IMG/VR virus record: IMGVR_UViG_3300037882_001770
Span: 1-64,000 of that record
Source: a virus
Strand: one strand, 5' to 3'
Length of the DNA stretch: 64,000 nucleotides
The position numbers were made by a program, and so were the translations under genes. This document shows positions 40,701-49,700 of the stretch, piece by piece. The notes beneath the pieces are model-generated. The model was not told the DNA's origin, searched no databases, and saw only the letters and a list, made by a program, of their open reading frames with translations. Each line of letters opens with the position of its first letter. Position 1 is the stretch's first letter.

Positions 40701-43700
40701 TGATTGCTGTCATTTCTGCTGGTACTTCACAATCTCCTGTGACCACAACTTCTGGTGCTACTGTGTATCCGGCGCCGGTGTCAACTACATTTACTCCCTG
40801 AATACTCAACAAGTAATTATTGTACCATTCTTTCCATGGACGCAAGGTCCAAATTTCTGAGTTAGGTTCGGCATCACTTACAGTCGATTCACCTTCGCTT
40901 CTGGCCTGTGTATATGGTGTCAATACTGGGCTAACATATTGTGGTGGCACCAACTCGGTATTAAAGTATGCCGGAATATCGAAGTCTGTTAGGTCTCCAA
41001 AATATGCATCGCTACCGTCGTACGTCAAGTTAAACTCTCTAATTTGCACATGATATGGCTTAACTTCTTGAATATAGTCTAGTACAAAGTCCTGGTTGTC
41101 TTGCAAGTAGGTCTGGAACGGTAATAGTGCGCGGATCTTGTGGTCAACATCAACTAAACTGGTTTTAACCAACCACTCTGGTGCAGTAAATTCACTATAA
41201 ATGTAATGGAACATCAGCATCAAGCTGCGATTACGTTCAATTGCTAAGTCATCAATAAACAATTCTTCATTGATGGCTTGAATGATTTTTCTGGTTTCAA
41301 TTACAGGCTCTTGATCAAAGTATTGAGCGTCAAATACTTCAACGTCAAATCCAAAATTACCAAGTGCATAATTCCATAGTTCTTGATTGAATTGAATGGT
41401 TCCGTCCTGCAATCCTACCCGGTTCCATCCCAGGTCAGTTCTTTGATACACTTCAAATTTGCCTTGTGCATTTGCAGTCACTTGAACACTGCTACCAACC
41501 GGCACTGCTGTCAAGGTCAATGTGTCTAGACTTGTGTAGTTTGGAACTTCGGCTACAGGATTAATGGTGTTGTTATAGCCAGGAAGGTACCAATCAATAT
41601 GGCTCCAGTAGCGGCGAGTATCATAATTTTGTACACGAACAAGATTTAATACACGAACCGATGCCACTTCAGCAACTTCATAAATGGTCCATAGTCCATT
41701 TTGTGAACTGTCAGAATCTACTAGATATAGGTATCCTAGTGCTACTGTATTGATGTTTTGATACCCAAGCACGTCCAAGTTGGCCACACGAAGGTTCCAA
41801 ATTGTAGTAGAATCCACAGTTGCTGGTGGTTCTGGCTCGCGACTGTTTAACAAATTAAAACTGCGCATTTCCACAATAGGATATTGTGCCAGCACGGTAT
41901 TTGCACGAGTTAGATAATTTTCTAGTGCGGTATAACGGTCAGCAAACATACTCTGGCGTGGGCGGAACTGTACACCATAACGTTCAGCCGGACTAAGGAA
42001 TGGGTCTGGAACAACTCCGCCACGAGTATCGACTCCGCAGAACGAGTCTTGCATCTTGCGATACAAGATATCATTTAAGAAAGAATCCCCCCGACCGTCG
42101 GCAATTAATTGAAATTCTTGATGCACCGCTGCATCTGTGAATTGACGATCATACTCAATATGTAAAATTGTATCGGCAGCGGAAACTAAATCTAATGCAT
42201 TGTAAATTGCAACAGTACTGGCATTCAACGGTGCCACATACGGAATACCGCTTGACCGTGGGTTTTCAATATATCGAGCAATGCCGGTTGAACTTAGGGT
42301 TTTTCCTGCCTTGGTATCAATGGTTGTTAATCCGCGAACCCAAAAATAGTATCTAGTTTCAAGAATATTTTGTTGGTTCAGCGCAGTACTTACAGTATAA
42401 CTTGAAGTACTTAAAGGAGTACCGGGCCCCGGGTATGATACAGGAGCGACCAAACTTGAAATCCATTGATAGATATCAACTCTACTACCAGGAAATAACT
42501 GTCCCCATCGTCGACTTGCATAAACAATATCATCCTGATTAGGATCAATGAATCTTACTGTATCGGTATCCCACCAAATTTCTCCAACATGTTCTTGTGC
42601 CCAGCTATTTCCAAGGTTATGAATGGATCCAACGTTGTAGTCTGCTGGATCAACTGCTCCAATATAGTCAATATTTCTTTGTGCGGCTCCAAGAATTTTT
42701 CCTTGTAACGGATTAAAAAAGTCAAAATACTGCTGGCCACCCGAAGTTAACTTGTCGTAGGCAAAGACAGAATTTATCAAGTCAATGTCAACCACCGGCT
42801 GTTGCTGATGTATCACTGCCCAGGCTGGAGTATCATTTACATTGTTGAATACACTGACCCTACCGGCAAAAGTTAAATTTTCAACTGTGCTGTTAGGACT
42901 GCCAATTATTAATCGGCTACTGGTGTAGTTGACTGCTGTGCCAAATTCATCATTGGCTGCGATTGACGTATCATAAATTTGTTGACCAAACACAAACAGT
43001 CCAGGGTTAGAAATATTGTCAGTGCCACTAGACAAGTAATCAAACGTATACACTACACCACCGTCGGCAATTGGCGTAAAAAATGTTGTGCTGCTATCGT
43101 CAAATACTGTGTTACCGCCATCAAATGTAACCGGCTCATACACATTGCCATGTGGAGCTCCTACTACCAATGTTGTACTGTCATCGTTAATGTTCAATGC
43201 GCTGCCAAATTTAGCATACGCCGACGCTGCTGGACTAACGATAGTCTGTGTCCATGGATAAGTGTCAAACAATAAATCTGTGAATGCCGTAGGCAACACC
43301 GACGATACTGCGCTTACTACCCCTGGCAATATTGTAAGTTTATTAAATGGTGTAGCTGCTATTGAATTTTTCACCGATAATGTTAATCTTCCAGATACTA
43401 CCAAAATTACACTGTTCTTAGCCGGAGCAGAAGTAAAGATTATTTGTTCTGAAGTATTGTTGTAACTATAATCAACACCACTAGTTTGTAATACATTATT
43501 TACATAGACCACAGTGGTGTAAGAATCGGCTGCGGAGTATAATGATCCAATACCAAATATATTGGTTATTCCATCGCCGGCAAATGTCAGGTCGGTTGTA
43601 GTTGATGCAATCACATTAGGAATTGGCGGATCAAACGTGTTGATTGCATTGGCAAGACCGCCTACTGTGTTGTTGGGGCTGTTAGGAACAGTGACTTCGA

Positions 43701-46700
43701 TATTGTTGATGCGGATAGTATCGCCAGCAACCAACGTTGGATTGGCAATTAGTGATGTTGTCACTCCATACACCCGAGATTGATTAACTCGGCGATCCAC
43801 AGACCCGGCCTGTGACAATACCGAACCGTCAAATGGTGCTCCAATATAGATACTGCAATTTGTTGGGCACACATCAATGGCATGACCAAAGTCAGCTTCG
43901 TCAAATGGGGAGTTTGCAGAGATTGTCTGCACCAATTGGAACTGATTTGTTTCTATTTCTAATATATCACCAATGGTCAACTCTGTTGAACTTGACAGTA
44001 CCACGTCACTTCCAACAATTGTGTACTGCCCATTAACTGCAAACTGTGTGCTGGTTAAATATTCACCATTTAATACTACCATTATAGGATCGACCGGAAC
44101 TCCTGGAATTGCGTAAGTATCTTCTAAAACATCATTTACGCTGTAACGAATTACACTGCGGTCATATACATAAGTGTTTCCTGCTAATATAGGTGTTGGT
44201 GCTCCATTAACTGTGATTGTAACTTCATCGTCCGGTGCTCCAATCATCACTTGACGGCCGTCGGTTGTGGTGTCAACACTATGGCCAAATCGTGATCCGG
44301 AAGGACCGGTTATAGTATCAGCATACTGCCAGTATACACCGGCTCTGACTGATATAACCGACCCACTACCCGGCAAGGTAGTAAAGGTAATAGTTGTGGT
44401 TCCGTTGTTAAATGTATAATCTAAAAACGGACGTTGTATAATTCCATCGACTACTACTGTGAATGAATAAATGTTGGTAGCAGTATACAAAGACGGTTCA
44501 AGATTGAACGAAGCTGTGTTTGAAATGCCACCACCAGTGAACGTGAAGTCGGTAATTATACCAGCAACCAATGTTGTGACCCCGGTGATTGTAATAGTTA
44601 CATCGTTTGCAGGGCTAGTGCCACCAATGCTGGTTCCCGGAATGGTTAATGTATTTCCTACTGTGTAACCCGTGCCCGGATTTACAATAGTTACGCCGTA
44701 GACCCCCCGCACATTGTTAACACTGAAACGAGCGCCAGTGCCAGATCCACCAGTTGCTACGACATTAACATACACTCGGCTGTCGAGCTGTACTGTATCT
44801 CGTCGTGCGATGTTAAGTGGTTGATCCGCAATTGGTGCAATTGTGAATATTACATCTTCGGCATCGATTGTGTAGTCGGCGCCGTATGTTAATTGATTAC
44901 TGTTTAGCGTTACTAATAACTGTGCTGGATTAGCACTGTCAATTTGAATCGTGTCTGAGTAATTAAATGACGCAGTGCTGCCATCTGTTCGATAGTTTAC
45001 CGATTGTGGATCAGCATCAACACGACCATATGCATACACACGGTCTCCATCAGGAGCACCAACATACATCCAACGTTCATCTCTGCTGATAGTCACCGAC
45101 TCACCAAACTTGATAGGATCAATCACAGAAGGATTGATGTCAGGTGGTATTAATAATTGTACCTGTAAGAAATCTGGTGTGGTCGGAATCTGATAAAGAG
45201 ATATCGCGTACCCGGTGTTACTTAAACTCTTGCTTGCGCCAGCAACTGCCCACGACTGATTACCAAATTTTACGCTATTACCAAAGCCAACAGTGTTGGC
45301 AGCCAACAGCACCAGAGTGCCACTGTCAATATACAAATTATCTACGCCTTGATTAAAGGCGTTAATTGTGCCTGCTCCCGAGTTGGCGCTAGGTGCTCCA
45401 ACTAGTGCTGAAAAATTATTAAGAGTCTGCGTAATACTTGTTCCAAAATTTGCATTGCTTTCCACTGACTCTGCTGTGATCTCATTATAACTTGTGAACG
45501 GATTTTGTTTTTCTAAAACTGCCCAGTGCCCGTTTCCGTTATTGTCAACCCAGGCCTTTGCGCCAGCTGTTAATAAATTTGCAAAAGGCAACAATGCAAC
45601 ATCACTGGCCTGAGTGACCCGCGAGCTTTGTAGTTCAAATGCCAAGCCTTCGCCAAATACCTGTGTTTGGTTGGTGTTGTTGAAGTTGAATGCAATAACC
45701 ACCGAAGTGATTGAAGGAACAGACAACACTCTGTAGACTCCGTCGATTGCAGTATCAAAATAACGAATAATAATCAAATCACCAACTTCTAAATCGTGCG
45801 CCGTATTAAATTGCGCCACACTGGTACCGTTTAAATTATCAATTACTTGTTGAACTTGACCCGCAACACGTCCACAACGATAGATGTTCCAGTCGTAACT
45901 GTTGGTTTTGGCCACCCAGATAATTGTACCAATCCCGATGCTATCCAAACTAGCCGAAATACTCGAAGGATCGTCTAGGCTGAATACGTTGATATCTGTA
46001 TCATTAAGATTTACATACCCGGCACTTGGCAATGCAGTATCTGTTTGTGTTGTATAAGTGGTCGGTAATATATCTGTGGATGTAAGTTTATAACTTTCTC
46101 TCCAGACGTCTGACAGCAACACAGTCTGCTCGGCGTTACTCTGCTGTTGTGGCTGAATAACTTGTATTGTGCTAGGATTTGACGATAACAATGCTTCGTT
46201 TAATCTCAATTCAATGAAACTACGATTGGCATTGGCACCATACGTTGACACCAATACTCCCCAGTTTTCGTAAATATTGTATTCAGCACTTTCTTTGCCA
46301 AGGTCGGCTCGTGTAAATATTTCTGCACTGCGAACTGTGCCTTTAGATTTTAAAAACTGTTGATAAATGTTTACTTGACTTACGTCGTCAAGATTCAATG
46401 CTTCCATGTACTGGCGTGGGCGGAACCCAATTAATCCATAACTTAATAGATCATTGTCGCCTTCAAGGTTGGCCACATTGGTATTGTAACTGTTAGCCAA
46501 TTGGTCGGCTTTGTTTGCAATATTGGGTAACAGGCCTTTTTGTATTGCAGTATAATCGCTTTTGACCCAGTCGTTGTAATCAAACTCCAGCTTAGGTTGT
46601 ATGATCCCTTGAGCTGACCAATAAGTGCCTTTATACTTGACAATCTCACCTTTGGTATATCTACGATTTGATTTCCATTCTTTGACATTGTCTTGATTTA

Positions 46701-49700
46701 AAATAAATCCTTGAGCATCAAGTGTTCCATTCCACTCGGTAGTCGTGGAAGCCATAATACGAATACGGTTTTGCCTAGCGCCAGTGGTTGGATTGTAAAT
46801 TAAATCGTTAAAAATGCTTAAATTATCTAATACCACTAAATTTTCATAATTGGTAAAGCGTAGTTGTAGGTATGATATTGTTTGGTTAGTAGCCGAACTA
46901 ATAGTAAAGCGATTGTCAATACGTTCAATTAATAAATCTCTAGTAGGCAATACCGTGCGATTTTGATCTAGCAACATATTTTCAGGTGTAACGCTAACAA
47001 TGGTGTCAACCACTGCACCCGGACGCACCGCGGTGAGTTTTGATGCCGACGGATTCAAGTTGATCATGGTGCCAACTGCCCATCCTTGTTGACTGAAATA
47101 TAAAAATTCTTCAGCCATTTGGTTCCAGTTTAGAGTATACCCATTTTCAACATCGTCAAAAACTAAACCCTGGCTCTTAAGGTACGCGCCATAACTAAGA
47201 ATAAAATCAACCATGATGGTGGTGTTGGTAAACACGTATCCATATGGAACTTGAACAACTGTGTCTGTATACTGTGATGGAACTCGAACACTTGCGCCGC
47301 CGGCTGACACAGTGGTCAATAGGCCATTGCTGGCGCTGGCAAATATTTGAAAATATGGTGCTGTGGTACTATACCCATAGACTGCGTATCCGTTTTGAAC
47401 ACGCTCGATGATTAATGCGCTATACACAATCTCAGCAAACGGTTGGTTTTTGTATAATAATAAATTGTAGCTTTCGTCAGGCAACAACAGGCCCGAGTTC
47501 AAACTGTCAGGACTTGATCGCTCTGTGTAAATTTTTAAATACTGTTTGTCTGTGAAGGTGGCCATGCGATAACATAGTCTTACATCCAAATTCTGTAAAT
47601 CTTCTGTTAGTCTAGTTGTACTACTACGTCCCAACTGTTGGTTATAGTCAACAATCCAGTTGATATAGCTAGCTTTGCTAACTCCGTTTCCGTATACTTC
47701 GATTCCATTGGCGTCTAATCTATAACGACCGTTGTACAAGTACTGATCCAACTCAGCATCAAATCGATATAAGTCGCGGTCTGCAAATAAACTAAAAAAT
47801 TGTGCTGGCCGTGTTAGTGCCAGTAACCGCATAACCGCAAACGGATAACTAGAACTAGTCCACCAAGCACTTTCAGCTGGGCCGCCGTCACCGACTACCC
47901 AGCTCTTACGGAATGCAGTAGGATCATATGGACCCACAACACTGTCGATCGGAGCTAACAGTTGCCCCTCTGACCCAGCGGGTAACACCGAGGTCAATCC
48001 AGGGCGACGGTATTTTTCAATCACATACGGAGCAACAGGATCCGCTACATAGCCGGCCTCTAGATCATCCCATAGAACTAAGTTATCACTGGTGTATGGA
48101 GCAGGACCATATTGGTCTACCCACCAGGCTGGTTCCTCGCTGAATCCCAACATCTCCCAAGGGCGTGTATTAGGAGATTCTGTATCATAGAAATAACGAT
48201 AAATTCCGCGCCACGCTCCTAATAGTGGGGTATTAGTAATCCTATTTCCGGCACTGCTGTAATTGTAAGTAAACGGATTATTGGCAATATAATCCTGAGT
48301 TTTGTAATCAATTTTGTTCCAGCCAACCCAAGTTAAAAAGCTCTGGCTTAATATATTTGTAATTTCGGTTTGGCTATAACCAGTGGTTCGGAAAAATCCA
48401 GGTGCAATATCAGCAAATGACAACGGCGTTGGATTGTTGTCATTTTTTAAATTGTTGTAAATTCTGGTTTCAAATTCTAAAAGAATCTGATCTCGTATAT
48501 CACCAAAGGCCACTGTGATGCTGCCGTCGTGCCCTTGAATAACTGTTGTAGGATTTACATAGCTGGTGTCAACATAAATTTCAGGCCGGAACCGTGGATA
48601 CAATCCAATTTTAGTCGGAGTGTTTGGTACATAATTGCCGACCGTGGTTGTATATTCGCGAATGGTTACTTTTTCACCAACTGCCAATGGTATTGTAATT
48701 GTCAATCGTGGTCCGTCTATTGCTACATCGTATTCAATGCCGCGCTGCAACAACACTGTTTCGGGCTGATTATTTACAGTACGAGTAAGATATACCAACA
48801 GTCCTAGATAATTTGAACTGGTAAAATCATAAGTTTGTAGTGTGCTGAATATGTTAGTTGTAATTGGGGTGATTGTTGTAACTGTGTCTGTAAACACCGA
48901 TCCGGCAGGCAACATGTCACTCCAGTAAAATGGATTTAACTCGGTTCTTCCTTGGGTGATTTCGCTGATAGCCGAATCTAAAATTTGTGAAACTGTTTGA
49001 CTTACATAGTCATTACGGATTACAGTCTCTAGCAGTTGAGATTTAAATTTGATATACTCTCTGCTGTTATATTCAATCGATGCAAATATGTTATACTCTG
49101 GATTCCGCATAAAGTAGCCAGCAAGAGTAAGCGGGCTACTTTGTTGTAGTATTTGTAAACCATAAGGAATTATATTACCAAGGTCACGAGTGTTATTAGC
49201 TCCATTAATTGGGCCTTGCAACGCAATAAGATTTTTTGCAATCGAACCATAGTGACTGCGAATGGTGCCTAGAGTAAAAGTGTCGCTGTTGGCATTTAGC
49301 GGATTAGATTCAAGATTTCCGGGCACTTGGTAAAAGCCAACTGCACTAATTTGATCGCTCAACACTTCTACTTCAATAATGTCGCCAGGAACATAGGCTG
49401 TGGTCAAAACAATAGTAGTTGTGTTGTCTGTGGTAGTGTAGGTATAATTTCCTGTTTCTTGGAACTGAGAACCAACATACAATTGAATTGCAGGAACAGT
49501 ATTATTTTCTACAACCTTGACATCTAATTGTAGTGGACTGCCGTCGTATGTGAATTGGAATTGTTGTCTTATCAACTCCGGAGTTACTGCTGGTTGCCAC
49601 CCAATTTCGCGAACATATGTGATACGATCACTGTATTGACGCACGAATCCAATACTGGTTGGTTGTGTTTTTCCTACTGAATCAGTTACATAAACAAAAG